A DNA stretch of 64,000 nt, from assembly GCA_015075175.1 (NCBI GenBank), contig JABTUV010000004.1:1-64000 (forward strand), read 5' to 3'. The DNA comes from a bacterium. GTDB taxonomy: Bacteria; Hinthialibacterota; Hinthialibacteria; H5-UNCL2. A model generated the notes under the pieces. That model saw only the letters and a program-made list of their open reading frames with translations. It was not told where the DNA came from and made no database searches. Shown one piece after another: positions 9,850 to 18,461 of the stretch (position 1 is its first letter; every line of letters starts with the position of its first letter). The position numbers were made by a program, and so were the translations under genes.

Positions 9850-10632
9850 TTACTTGATTTGCGGCAGGAGCGAGGCCGATTCCACGTCCAAGTACAGCCG
9901 GCAGGCCGGATGCTCGCGCATGATCGAGGCCGGGCAGGAGGTCGCAATCGGACCGCACAAGGCGTCGTGCACGGCCTCCGCCTTGCGCCGCTCGGGTACG
10001 ATCAGATACACCCGACGATACGCCATAAGCCCCGTGCAGGTCTGGCTCAGCGCCTCGCGCGGGACGGCGTCCAGCGTGGGAAACCAGCCCTCGCCCAACT
10101 GCTGCCGCCGGCATTTCTCGTCCAGCTTGACCCGCTTCACCCAGACGGGATCGCTGAAATCCGCGACCGGCGGATCATTAAACGCGATGTGGCCGTTCTC
10201 GCCGATCCCGATGAAGCCGATGTCGATGGGATACTGCCGCAACAGCGCCTCGTAACGGCGGCACTCGGCCTCCACGTCGGGCGCGTCGGCGTTGAGATAA
10301 TACACTTCGCCCGGATGCACGAAATCCACCAGCCGCTCGCGCAGGAAGCGCCGGAAGCTGGCGGGATGGTCCGGGCTCATACCTACGTACTCGTCCAGAT
10401 GAAAAGCTCGCACTTTCCCCCAGTCGAAGCCCTTCGCCTCCTTGATGGACTCGACGAAATCAAACTGTGAGGCGCCCGTGGAAAAGACCAGGTTGGCCCA
10501 CATCTTCTCCTTCTGAACGGCGGCGATGTCCGCGGCGGCGTCCGCCGCCGCCGCCGCCGACAGGCTTCTCTTGTCGGGAAAAACCTGCGCGGTGATCTTG
10601 CCCACGGTGAATGTCTTGAGTGGTTTCATCAA
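9850..10632 (-). CDS. nagB: glucosamine-6-phosphate deaminase family protein
   Basis: A 260-residue cytoplasmic enzyme converting glucosamine-6-phosphate to fructose-6-phosphate plus ammonia. Family landmarks are FHLDEYVGMSPDHPASFRRF (proton-transfer Asp) and IGIGENGHIAFNDPP with the catalytic Asp/His/Glu region. The length matches NagB (about 260 residues). The phosphate-loop region reads FSTGASQFDF rather than the usual LATGSTP, so the protein may be a NagB-like paralogue with altered substrate preference. It lies 24 bases downstream of the GT2 gene on the same strand, a probable operon. Amino-sugar catabolism fits a polysaccharide-degrading lifestyle; that link is inference. Confidence 0.88.
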   Translation of the reverse strand: MMKPLKTFTVGKITAQVFPDKRSLSAAAAADAAADIAAVQKEKMWANLVFSTGASQFDFVESIKEAKGFDWGKVRAFHLDEYVGMSPDHPASFRRFLRERLVDFVHPGEVYYLNADAPDVEAECRRYEALLRQYPIDIGFIGIGENGHIAFNDPPVADFSDPVWVKRVKLDEKCRRQQLGEGWFPTLDAVPREALSQTCTGLMAYRRVYLIVPERRKAEAVHDALCGPIATSCPASIMREHPACRLYLDVESASLLPQIK

Positions 10633-10656
10633 CGAATACCTCAGCGGAAAGCGTTG

Positions 10657-11520
10657 TCATGCCGGAGGATCGATCCGGGTTCGGCGCGCCAGGAGATCGG
10701 CCAGGAGGCCCAATAACAGCGTTTGCACGGACAGGAGCACAAGCACGGATACGGTAATGTCGGGAATCTGCGTATGCAGGACGAACTTGGATATGATGAG
10801 CACGGCCGCCGCCAGAGCAAAGAGGACAAGCGAAAGCGGGCCGAGAATCTTGAGCGGATTGAAGAGCAGAATGGTGCGAACGATCAGCATGAGAAAACGT
10901 CCCGGGTCGCGGCCGGCGGCGATCTTGCTCTTGCCCACGCGGGGACGGTACTGGATGGGCCGGTAGGCCACGTCGTAGCCGTTGCAGAGGAAGGCCAGCG
11001 TCACCGTGGTCGTCAGCGAGAAGCCGCTGGGCAGGAGATGGGCGAAGCTCCGCAGCACGGACGCGCGCATGAGCCGCAGCCCGGAATTGAGGTCGTCGAT
11101 TTTTTCTCCCGAGAGATATTGCGCCAGGAGTCGCAGGCAGGTCTTGGCCAGTCCGCGCGCGGCGGAATCCGTAGCGGCAGGGCGGGCGCCGACCAGCATG
11201 TCCGCCTCGGCCCGTGCCTCCCACAACGGCACCAGATCGGCGGGATGATAGGTCAGTTCGGCGTCCAGAATGGCGATACAGTCGCCCTTGGCGGCGGCGA
11301 CGACGCTCCGCACGGCCGCGCCGTAGCCGCGCCGGCGCCGGTGATGGAGTACCCGACAGCGTGGTGGAGGTGTAAAGTCCGACAGGCTGCCGTCGGTCGA
11401 GCCGTCATCGACCAGAATCACCTCGCAGGGGTCCAGCGACGCGGCCACCGACAGGAGTTCCGGCAGGAATTCCGGCAGCGCCTCGGCTTCGTTATGGACG
11501 GGAACCACGATGCTCAACAC
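10657..11520 (-). CDS. GT2 family glycosyltransferase (dolichyl-phosphate-mannose-synthase-like)
   Basis: A 287-residue GT-A fold transferase. It opens MLSIVVPVHNEAEALPEF and has VILVDDGSTDGSL and the nucleotide-sugar/metal motif AILDAELTYHPADL (about residues 92-105). The LNSGLRLMR segment is typical of polyprenyl-phosphate sugar transferases. Two C-terminal hydrophobic helices (about residues 222-250 and 255-278) anchor it in the inner membrane. The probable reaction is transfer of a sugar from a nucleotide donor to a polyprenyl phosphate, feeding cell-envelope glycosylation. The donor cannot be read from sequence. It lies directly upstream of the nagB-like gene. Confidence 0.88.
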   Translation of the reverse strand: MLSIVVPVHNEAEALPEFLPELLSVAASLDPCEVILVDDGSTDGSLSDFTPPPRCRVLHHRRRRGYGAAVRSVVAAAKGDCIAILDAELTYHPADLVPLWEARAEADMLVGARPAATDSAARGLAKTCLRLLAQYLSGEKIDDLNSGLRLMRASVLRSFAHLLPSGFSLTTTVTLAFLCNGYDVAYRPIQYRPRVGKSKIAAGRDPGRFLMLIVRTILLFNPLKILGPLSLVLFALAAAVLIISKFVLHTQIPDITVSVLVLLSVQTLLLGLLADLLARRTRIDPPA

Positions 11521-11574
11521 GCGGGCACTCTAACGTCCCCGTCTTGATGCGACAAGCGGAAAAAGCCGTAGGGT

Positions 11575-11655
11575 GCGCACCGCGCACCATGCACCATGCA
11601 CCATGCACCATGCGCCGCGCACCATGCGCCGCGCACCATGCACCGCGCACCGCGC
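11575..11655. repeat. 7-bp microsatellite (CATGCAC / CGCGCAC units)
   Basis: About eleven consecutive 7-base units alternate between CATGCAC and CGCGCAC just beyond the mscL stop codon. It would be prone to slippage. It lies between two convergently unrelated transcription units on the same strand and has no coding role that I can see. Confidence 0.8.
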
Positions 11656-11658
11656 AGC

Positions 11659-12117
11659 TCACGCCCCTGCCAGTTGCGACGTGCAATGCGGGCAGCGCTT
11701 GGCTTTCTGCGGAATCGACGAGGCGCAGAAGGGGCACTCCATGGTCAACGTCGCCGGCGCGGGCGCCTCCTCCTGCCGCCGCAGCCGGTTCATGGCCTTG
11801 ATGAGTAAAAAGAGCGCGAAGGCCACGATCAGAAAGCTGATGACCGCGTTGACGAAGAGTCCGTAATTCCAGGTCACGGCGCCCGCGTCCGCCGCCTCTT
11901 GCAGCGTGGCGTAGGGACCGGCGGCCTTGCTTCCCTCCTTCATCACGATGAAGAAGTTGGCGAAGTCCACGCCGCCCAGAAGCAGCCCGATGGGCGGCAT
12001 CAGCACGTTGTCCACGAGACTCTTGACGATGGTCCCAAACGCGCCGCCGATGATGATGCCGACGGCCATGTCCACCACGTTGCCCGTCAGCGCGAACTCC
12101 TTGAACTCCTTGAGCAT
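11659..12117 (-). CDS. mscL: large-conductance mechanosensitive channel with C-terminal zinc ribbon
   Basis: A 152-residue inner-membrane pentameric tension-gated channel that releases solutes on hypo-osmotic shock. The ATG at 12117 has AGGAGG 5 bases upstream, so longer upstream starts are not needed. MscL landmarks are [19 protein letters not shown] with TM1 continuing through [21 protein letters not shown], and TM2 [21 protein letters not shown]. The usual C-terminal helix is replaced or followed by a CPFC-x9-CPHC zinc ribbon (residues about 128-146), a variant known in some bacterial MscL proteins but not in the E. coli form. The 7-bp repeat starts right after the stop. Confidence 0.95.
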   Translation of the reverse strand: MLKEFKEFALTGNVVDMAVGIIIGGAFGTIVKSLVDNVLMPPIGLLLGGVDFANFFIVMKEGSKAAGPYATLQEAADAGAVTWNYGLFVNAVISFLIVAFALFLLIKAMNRLRRQEEAPAPATLTMECPFCASSIPQKAKRCPHCTSQLAGA

Positions 12118-12324
12118 GAGAACCTCCTTGTCTGGGGCGCCGGGAGCGCGCCGGGCGCGACGCTGCCTGGAAATGACTGCGACCATGCTGTGCCCGGCGG
12201 CCGGGAAAATCAACCGCGCTTTTCCGTTGCGTGCATCCGCAGAGATTCACGGCTGCAAACCGCGCGGAACTACCCCAGGCGTTCGTTGCAGTTTCGGTAA
12301 AGTCGCCACGTCCCTTCCATCGAA

Positions 12325-12442
12325 GCACGCTGTCATTTCGACCGAAGCACGCTGTCATTTCGACCGAAGGGAGAAATCTTCCCCCCCGCCATCGCGGACC
12401 GGCTGCATGGCGGAAGATTTCTCCCTTCGGTCGAAATGACAG
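12325..12442. repeat. dispersed palindromic repeat (copy B)
   Basis: One extra head unit (GCTGTCATTTCGACCGAAGC) precedes the full inverted repeat, whose arms lie at about 12351-12378 and 12411-12441. The sequence upstream (12240-12300, GGCTGCAAACCGCGCGGAAC) resembles that at 60300-60345, so the repeated block is larger than the palindrome alone. Confidence 0.8.
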
Positions 12443-12658
12443 CTGCGATGCCGTGACAGCTGCGATGCCGTGACAGCTGGGATGCCGGGACAGCTGGGAT
12501 GCTGGGACAGCTGGGATGCCGGGACAGCTGGGATGCCGTGACAGCTGCGACGCCGTGACAGCTGCGACGCCGTGACAGCTGCGATGCCGTGACAGCTGCG
12601 ATGCCATGACAGCTGCGATGCCGTGACAGCTGCGATGCCGTGACAGCTGCGACGCCGC
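12438..12658. repeat. 17-bp minisatellite, 13 copies
   Basis: Thirteen uninterrupted 17-base units based on GACAGCTGCGATGCCGT run from 12438 to 12658, with a few substitutions per unit (GGGATGCCGG and CGACGCCGT variants). The first unit shares its GACAG with the end of palindromic repeat copy B, suggesting the array grew out of that element. There are no variable spacers, so this is not a CRISPR array. Confidence 0.9.
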
Positions 12659-12720
12659 ACGAAAGAGTGAACCTGCACCATGGAGCGAAGGCGAATTGCG
12701 CTTTCGGAAGCGGTTTCTTG

Positions 12721-12748
12721 TTGACACGGGGTCATTCCGTCATAAACT
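12721..12748 (+). promoter_or_regulatory. sigma-70-like promoter upstream of the beta-helix remnant
   Basis: TTGACA (12721-12726) and TAAACT (12743-12748), 16-base spacing, about 100 bases before the probable GTG start at 12849. Confidence 0.45.
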
Positions 12749-12848
12749 ACGTGATGTACCCGAAAAATCTGCTCAGGCGGCGTTGCGCCGTCAAGCTACT
12801 GTGCTCCTGCTTGCGAAACGTGGATATTCTACACCAGGAGGTGTTGTG

Positions 12849-13384
12849 GTGGATCGCAAGAGGTTCGTTTCAAGTCCCGCCTACCGTTTTGCCCCCCCCG
12901 GTTGATGCTTTTGTGCGTTTTGACGCTCCTGCCGTTTGATATGCTTTACGCCCAACCGTCCGAAAGACTCCAGAAGATCGAAAGTCTCCGCCATTGCTCG
13001 GGAGGCCAGAGCGCCATCTTCAACAATATCTTCTGGAACAACAAATACCAGGGTTCGACGTCCCACGCCTACTCGAATCTCTATCAATCCTCCACCCCAG
13101 CCTACTCCTGCATCCAAAATTGGACTGGTGGTGGGACGGGCAACATTACCAGTGACCCGGACCTCATCGATCCCACTAACGGCGACTTCCACCTCGGTAC
13201 CGATTCTCCCTGTATTAACGTGGGTCTTACCTTTCAGGGCTACTTCTATAAGGACATGGACGGCCACTACCGCGGAAACACGGTGGTTTATGGGTATTAT
13301 ACCGCGGGCCCACAGACAAATGGGTACCTGAATACGGGCTATGAGGCTGACATCGGGGCCGATGAGTATGCATGGCTGGAGTGA
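12849..13384 (+). CDS. truncated secreted parallel-beta-helix (choice-of-anchor Q type) protein
   Basis: A GTG start at 12849 follows AGGAGG. Reading one C fewer in the run of eight Cs at 12892-12899 joins it to a clear signal peptide (LMLLCVLTLLPFDMLYAQ). After about 20 residues the sequence jumps to the C-terminal end of a right-handed beta-helix protein: AIFNNIFWNN, DPDLIDPTNGDFHLGTDSPC, and GYEADIGADEY, a closing motif typical of that family. The normal central helix of several hundred residues is missing, so the gene looks like an internal deletion that kept both ends in frame. It would be exported; a function in that state is doubtful. It is followed 122 bases later by the large kelch-type gene. 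Confidence 0.65.
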
Positions 13385-13506
13385 GTGAGCGATATTCCTG
13401 TGAGTGGGGCGGGCATCTTGGCAGGTCAACCTGCTGGATGTCCGCCCTTGCGCTTATGCCGCTCCCCTTTTGTCTTGGCGTACGATACAATACAGGAGGA
13501 TTCCAA

Positions 13507-16269
13507 ATGAAACCCGTTACATGTGGCTACGCCTACCCGACATTCGCTTTTATGATATTTCTTATGATTCTTGTTGGGTCAGTCCCCCCTTCGCCGGCGG
13601 CTCAACAGATCCGGTTCAAAGAAGCAACCAACCTCGATCACTGGTCCCCACGTGCGGACATCTTTCTTACGAACTTCAACGGACAGGTGTTTCTCTATTG
13701 GACGGACCGCTATGATAACACCATGGGTTTATGGGGCGTAGTCCCTGGGGAGGTGTGGACTACTGTTGACGGGCGCACTTGGCGCAATCGCACCGATGAA
13801 GTGGAATGGGTGCCCTTAAGCGGCCCTTATTTGGATGGGCCCGTATCGCATCAGCAGCAACTCTGGGTTATGCACACCGGCAGAGACCCTGGCATCCGTT
13901 CCTCGACCGATGGCTTGCATTGGACGGTCGTGACGAACCAACAGCCTGTCGGTTCCAGTTTCGCCGCGTTCGACGGGCGTCTATGGATCGTGGGCTATAA
14001 CGGCACGTGGTCGTCGGTGGACGGTGTCACGTGGACAAAGAACAGCGACGGATTCCTTGACAATCAACAAGAAGCCGATGAGGGAACCGTCCTCGCGTTG
14101 GGCGGGAAACTCTGGCATTTGAATGAATACACCACTCGTGTTCGTTCTTCGACGGACGGCACCAACTGGACAGTCGTCGGCTCCCGGCCAGACACAGCAA
14201 CCAATTACTCAAGCACCATCGCCTTCGCGGGCCGCATCTGGCTCATGGGAGGGGCAGAAACGTTTTACAAACCTGTGAAGGATGTGTGGGCTTCTGAAGA
14301 TGGGACCCATTGGACCAGGATGCCCGCGCCGCCCTGGCCGGAGCGTTCCGGCTTCGCCGCCGTCGTCTTCGAAGGCAAGCTGTGGATTATGGGCGGTCGC
14401 GGAACCGACGCCAGACCCCTCAACGACATCTGGTGCACGGCGGATGGGGTCGAGTGGGAAAAGGTGAAGGACCCACCGATGTGGTCGCGGCGGCGGGCAC
14501 ACACGGCGCTGACCTTTGACGGCAAAATTTGGGTATTGGGAGGCCAGGCGTCCAATTATAACAGCCCGGTAACCCACACCTCCGACGCGTGGTACACGGA
14601 AAACGGCTTGGACTGGAACGTGGCGACCGGGGCAGCGCCGTGGTCGCCGCGCGCCTTCCATGCTTCCGTGGTCTTCAAGAACAAGATGTGGGTCATCGGC
14701 GGAACCAGGTTCGAGTATCCAGGCGGCGGCGTCTTCTATGAAGATCTGAACAATGATGTATGGAGTTCGCCCGACGGCACGAACTGGAGGCGCGAAGTCG
14801 AGCACGCCCCCTGGTCGCCGCGCGGCGAACACGTCGCGCTCGTCTTCCACGACCGAATATGGTTGATGGGCGGCGTGGACCGTAATCGCTACAACGACGT
14901 CTGGTCGTCCCCGGACGGCGTGAACTGGGTCGTGGAGAACGCCTCCGCGCCCTGGACGCCGCGTTCCGGTCACGCCGCCGTCGTCTTTAAGGACAAGCTG
15001 TGGTTGATCGGCGGGAGGATTAGCGGCCCCCAAATAGCTCTGAGTGATGTCTGGAATTCTGAGGACGGGCGTACTTGGGGACGCGTACTGGAAACGGGGC
15101 CGTGGGATTACGGCATTCCGCGCCAGAAACATGCCTGCCTCGTTTATGACAACAAGTTGTGGCTTGTGGGCGGCGAGCATCTCATGGGTTTCGCTGACGT
15201 TTGGTATTCCGAGAACGGCCTCCATTGGACCCGGGCGGTGGATTACGCGCCCTTCGGGTACCGCACCGACCACGCCATGGTCGTCTTCGCGGAACGCATG
15301 TGGCTCCTGGGCGGAAGGCTCCAGACGGCGGGGCTCGGCGCAGTCGAAGTCAATAGGAACGACGTCTGGTTCTCCTACACTTCCGACGTGCCCGACTTCA
15401 CTCCGCTCCCGACCCCCACCCCAACCGGCACGCCGACCCCCACGCCCACTCCCACCCCCGCACCACCCAGCGCGTTCGTCCTGGACGACTTCGGCGCGGT
15501 GCACACCGGCGGGGGGGCCAACAGCGTGGTCCGCACCGGCGGGCCGTACTTCGCTGGAACATCGCGCGCTATGGCGCTGAAATGGCCTGCCTGGGCGCTC
15601 AATGCGCAGCATCTTGGCGTCTACGTGCTGGACGGCTACGGCGGCGTGCACACTTACAGCGCCGCCCGCCCGCCGCAGAACTTCTACTTCATGCCCGACC
15701 CGGGCGACGTGGCCGTCGATCTGGAAGTCTTTCAAAAGGACCTGGCGGGCGTGCCCGGCGACGTGGGCTACTTCGTCTTGGACCGTTTCGGCAAGCTGTG
15801 GGCGGGCGGCCTCGCCGATCCCGCCGTCGCCTTGTCGGGCGGCGTCAATCCACCGCTCAACGGCGCCACGCAGTATGCGGTCGATCTTCTCCTGGCGGAC
15901 GCGAAGGGCAGGAGTGGCTGGATCATGGACAACATGGGTGCGGTGCATCCCTTCGGGGGCGCGGTTGATCCAGCGTTCCCCGTCTCCAGTCAGGACAACT
16001 GGGTCGCCCTCGCGCAAGTTGGGGATCAACTGGTGCGCATGGATACGACCGGCGCGCTGCAATGGAGCGGCGAGCCGCCCGACGGCTGGGAGCTGTCATT
16101 AGTCGATGGCGGCTTGATGATCGATCTTGCCGTGCAGGAGGGTTACGGGCTGATCGGGTTGGACCGCTTCGGGGCGTTGCACGCGACCAGCGGCGCCATC
16201 CTGCCGCCGCCCGGCAGCGGCCCGCCCTATTTCGGCTTCGAGGCCGCCCGCGACCTGGAGTTGAGGTGA
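13507..16269 (+). CDS. large secreted kelch-like propeller protein with Pro-Thr linker and VLD-x-FG-x-VH repeat domain
   Basis: A 920-residue predicted secreted protein. The start at 13507 has AGGAGG 7 bases upstream and a signal peptide ending PPSPAAQQ. Residues about 60-640 carry many tandem blades of the form 'FDGKIWVLGG ... DVWSSPDGVNW', the kelch/galactose-oxidase-like pattern, each ending in a short Trp-containing strand. A Pro-Thr linker (about residues 640-657) leads to a second domain with six repeats of VLDDFGAVHTGG / VLDGYGGVHTYS / VLDRFGKLWAGG / GLDRFGALHATSG type, probably another small propeller. No catalytic residues are recognisable. I infer an extracellular binding or adhesin role. 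No frameshift is needed, unlike many genes here. Confidence 0.85.
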   Translation: MKPVTCGYAYPTFAFMIFLMILVGSVPPSPAAQQIRFKEATNLDHWSPRADIFLTNFNGQVFLYWTDRYDNTMGLWGVVPGEVWTTVDGRTWRNRTDEVEWVPLSGPYLDGPVSHQQQLWVMHTGRDPGIRSSTDGLHWTVVTNQQPVGSSFAAFDGRLWIVGYNGTWSSVDGVTWTKNSDGFLDNQQEADEGTVLALGGKLWHLNEYTTRVRSSTDGTNWTVVGSRPDTATNYSSTIAFAGRIWLMGGAETFYKPVKDVWASEDGTHWTRMPAPPWPERSGFAAVVFEGKLWIMGGRGTDARPLNDIWCTADGVEWEKVKDPPMWSRRRAHTALTFDGKIWVLGGQASNYNSPVTHTSDAWYTENGLDWNVATGAAPWSPRAFHASVVFKNKMWVIGGTRFEYPGGGVFYEDLNNDVWSSPDGTNWRREVEHAPWSPRGEHVALVFHDRIWLMGGVDRNRYNDVWSSPDGVNWVVENASAPWTPRSGHAAVVFKDKLWLIGGRISGPQIALSDVWNSEDGRTWGRVLETGPWDYGIPRQKHACLVYDNKLWLVGGEHLMGFADVWYSENGLHWTRAVDYAPFGYRTDHAMVVFAERMWLLGGRLQTAGLGAVEVNRNDVWFSYTSDVPDFTPLPTPTPTGTPTPTPTPTPAPPSAFVLDDFGAVHTGGGANSVVRTGGPYFAGTSRAMALKWPAWALNAQHLGVYVLDGYGGVHTYSAARPPQNFYFMPDPGDVAVDLEVFQKDLAGVPGDVGYFVLDRFGKLWAGGLADPAVALSGGVNPPLNGATQYAVDLLLADAKGRSGWIMDNMGAVHPFGGAVDPAFPVSSQDNWVALAQVGDQLVRMDTTGALQWSGEPPDGWELSLVDGGLMIDLAVQEGYGLIGLDRFGALHATSGAILPPPGSGPPYFGFEAARDLELR

Positions 16270-16273
16270 GGTG

Positions 16274-16445
16274 GAGGGACAATCGCCGATTTCCGGCGGA
16301 AGTCCTCCAATCATGTGGAAGATTGACTTCGGAAATCGGGGCCTGTCCCTGGCACGTATGCAGGCGTGAGGGACAGTCACCCGTTTCCGAAGCGAGGCGT
16401 GCCCATTGCAGCGAGGCGCCCGGCGGCAACGGATGACTGTCCCAG
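16274..16445. repeat. pair of REP-like hairpins containing GGGACA...TGTCCC ends
   Basis: Two stem-loops follow each other: 16274-16352 (arms with GCCGATTTCCG and complement, ends GGGACA/TGTCCC) and 16368-16445 (arms GGGACAGTCACCCGTTTCCG and an 18/20 complement). They lie between the converging kelch and Ni-SOD genes. Elements with such ends are often mobilised by REP-associated transposases; no such gene is present here. Confidence 0.6.
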
Positions 16446-16564
16446 GGGCGCAAAGGACGGCGCCCAGCCGGAGCAGGCCGAAGCCTGTACTCCGGCGGTA
16501 CGCCGCGCACGGCGGGCCATAGGTCGCAGGCGTCTCATAGGTCCCATCCCGGCTATCGGCGCGC

Positions 16565-17050
16565 TCAGTGCGTGTGCTTCTCGTGGTCCTTGCCGAAGTA
16601 CATCGCGTAGAGCTGCCCGCGCAGCTCGCGCAACTTCTCCACCTGCGACTCGTCCGTGGTCTGCTTGCACTTGACAATGGTCACGAGCATCCCGTGGATC
16701 GTTTCCAGTTGCGCCAGGTAGGTCTTGTACGCCTCGCTGCCCTTGTCGGCGACCGGCTTGATGCGCTGGTCTAGAAAATAGACCACCAGAATCTCCCGCA
16801 ACTGCGCCGCGTGCTCCTCCTTATTGGCGACCCAGCGCACGATCTGGTTGTAGTCCTTCTCCGGCGAAGCCGACAGCATTTTGATCTGCGACATGCCCTT
16901 CTGGATGGTGGCCAGATGCTCGTCGATCATCTCGAAGCGGAGTTCGTCGCCGTAAATGCCGCAGGGGATTTCGCAATGGGCCGCAACCCGTCCGGGGGCC
17001 GCGACGACCCACAGGCAGACACCCGCCCAGGCCAACGTTTTCATTCTCAT
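16565..17050 (-). CDS. sodN: nickel superoxide dismutase with N-terminal signal peptide
   Basis: A 161-residue precursor. After a 24-residue signal peptide ending RVAA, the mature protein starts HCEIPCGIYGDE, matching the nickel hook HCxxPCGxY: His1, Cys2 and Cys6 (precursor H25, C26, C30) are the nickel ligands. The rest is the four-helix bundle (LRFEMIDEHLATIQKGMSQI, QIVRWVANKEEHAAQLREI). The enzyme dismutates superoxide to oxygen and peroxide. Classic actinobacterial and cyanobacterial enzymes need SodX to expose His1; here signal peptidase cleavage after AA would do so, placing the enzyme outside the cytoplasm. No sodX is nearby. The C-terminus is His-rich (KDHEKHTH). AAGGAG lies 7 bases before the ATG at 17050. 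Confidence 0.93.
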   Translation of the reverse strand: MRMKTLAWAGVCLWVVAAPGRVAAHCEIPCGIYGDELRFEMIDEHLATIQKGMSQIKMLSASPEKDYNQIVRWVANKEEHAAQLREILVVYFLDQRIKPVADKGSEAYKTYLAQLETIHGMLVTIVKCKQTTDESQVEKLRELRGQLYAMYFGKDHEKHTH

Positions 17051-17222
17051 AGCGTACTCCTTTCACGAAACCGTCTTGCGCTTGCGCTCTTGCCGGCTAT
17101 TCTACGGTGCGGCTGGCCGGGCGTCAAGGCGGGGCGGAATCCGGGTTGAAAAACCGCCGCGTCCGCCTATTATTTTCCCCAACGCGCTTATCCGGCGCGA
17201 GAGCAGGCGCAAGGAGAAGGTC

Positions 17223-18431
17223 ATGCGAGACACGGGCAGGTCCAGAACAGCCGGCGGGCACGCCAACCCCAGATGGTTCATCGCACTGGTCGTCGTGGTC
17301 GTGGTTCTGGGAGTGCTATTCTATTTCCGCCGCGCCCAGCCCATCGGCACGATCGGCATCCTGGGCAACCCTCCCGAGAGCGCCGAGCCGCTCTTGGCGC
17401 GCGACGGCCTTTCGACCGGCGACACACAGAAGATTCTCCGCTTTTCCGACGGACGCGAGCTGATCGCGGAGACCGGCGGGGTGCTGGACCTGAAGCGGTA
17501 TCCCAAGGGCCGGCTGGAACTGCGGCGGGGCGCCGCCTTTCTTTCCAGCGGCGCGGCGGAGCGAGCGCTGGAGGTCGCCGCCCCGCACCTGGCTTTCAGG
17601 TTGGAAAAGGGCCGGGTCAACTTGGCCGTCGGCGACGCCACGACCACGCTGGACGTGTTTTCCGGCTCGGTCGTGCTGGCCGACGGGCGCGCCGTCGCCC
17701 CGGGTCTTTCGGTCCATGCCGATGCCGCGACGCAGGTTCCCGCCGTGCGCGGCCACGGGGAGAAGATCGGTTGGATCGGCCGCCTGCTGTCCGATCCCGG
17801 ACGGGTGCGGCCCGATGTCGAAGACACCAACCTGCCGGGACGCATTTCCGGCATGGTCGTCGAAGCCGACAGTTGGAAGCCGGTCGCAGGCGCCATGGTG
17901 CGCGCCCTGCCCAACACCGGTGAGTTCGCCCCGCCTGCACCCGTGGCGACGGATGCAGCCGGCCGCTTCCACCCTGAGCGTCCTGACGACGGGCGCCTTA
18001 TTGCGCGCAAGGACAACCTCTATTCGCTGGGCGCTCACGACGACGGCCATCCCACGGTGGATTATCCCCCAATCGGGCCCTGCCATCCCCTGTTGATGCT
18101 CAAGCCGATCACTCCCTACCGCATCATCATCACCGACGAGCGCGACAAACCGCTGACGGGTACGACCGTCAGGATCAGGGGCGACGGTGCGATCGCTGAG
18201 GAGGAACGCACCGTGGAGATGGGCGAAAGGACCGAATTGGAGATCACTGCGTGGCGCGACTATCCCGTGCGCATCCAAGTCACCAAAGACGGTTTCCATC
18301 CGGGTACGGCCGGTTTTCAGGACGCCGATCCCGACCATCAGGGCGACGTGCAGACGGTGAAACTGCGGCGCCTCGCGCCCGAGGGCGAGAAACTCGAATC
18401 CGGTCCGTTCCCGCCGGTCATGCGCTTTTGA
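17223..18431 (+). CDS. membrane-anchored FecR-like / carboxypeptidase-regulatory-like domain protein
   Basis: A 402-residue protein with one N-terminal transmembrane helix (WFIALVVVVVVLGVLFYF, about residues 18-35), so most of it lies outside the cytoplasm. Residues about 75-160 look like a FecR-type beta domain (RFSDGRELIAETGGVLDLKR ... GRVNLAVGDATTTLDVFSGS). Residues about 200-260 resemble a carboxypeptidase regulatory-like fold (GRISGMVVEADSWKPVAGAMV ... ATDAAGRF), and a second such beta-sandwich follows. AAGGAG lies 8 bases before the ATG at 17223. No ECF sigma factor is adjacent, so classical FecR signalling is not supported. The function is unknown; a scaffold or ligand-binding role is inferred from the folds only. 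Confidence 0.7.
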   Translation: MRDTGRSRTAGGHANPRWFIALVVVVVVLGVLFYFRRAQPIGTIGILGNPPESAEPLLARDGLSTGDTQKILRFSDGRELIAETGGVLDLKRYPKGRLELRRGAAFLSSGAAERALEVAAPHLAFRLEKGRVNLAVGDATTTLDVFSGSVVLADGRAVAPGLSVHADAATQVPAVRGHGEKIGWIGRLLSDPGRVRPDVEDTNLPGRISGMVVEADSWKPVAGAMVRALPNTGEFAPPAPVATDAAGRFHPERPDDGRLIARKDNLYSLGAHDDGHPTVDYPPIGPCHPLLMLKPITPYRIIITDERDKPLTGTTVRIRGDGAIAEEERTVEMGERTELEITAWRDYPVRIQVTKDGFHPGTAGFQDADPDHQGDVQTVKLRRLAPEGEKLESGPFPPVMRF

Positions 18432-18461
18432 AGCTGGTGAAAGAAGCGACGGAAGGGAAAG

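Noticed and set aside
12438-12658. Tandem array considered as a CRISPR
   Set aside because: Units are contiguous 17-mers with no unique spacers, and no cas genes are present.
14209-16062. Long antisense open frame (about 617 codons) opposite the kelch-like gene
   Set aside because: The GC-rich complement of a real gene; the sense frame has a signal peptide, ribosome site and clear repeats, the antisense frame none.
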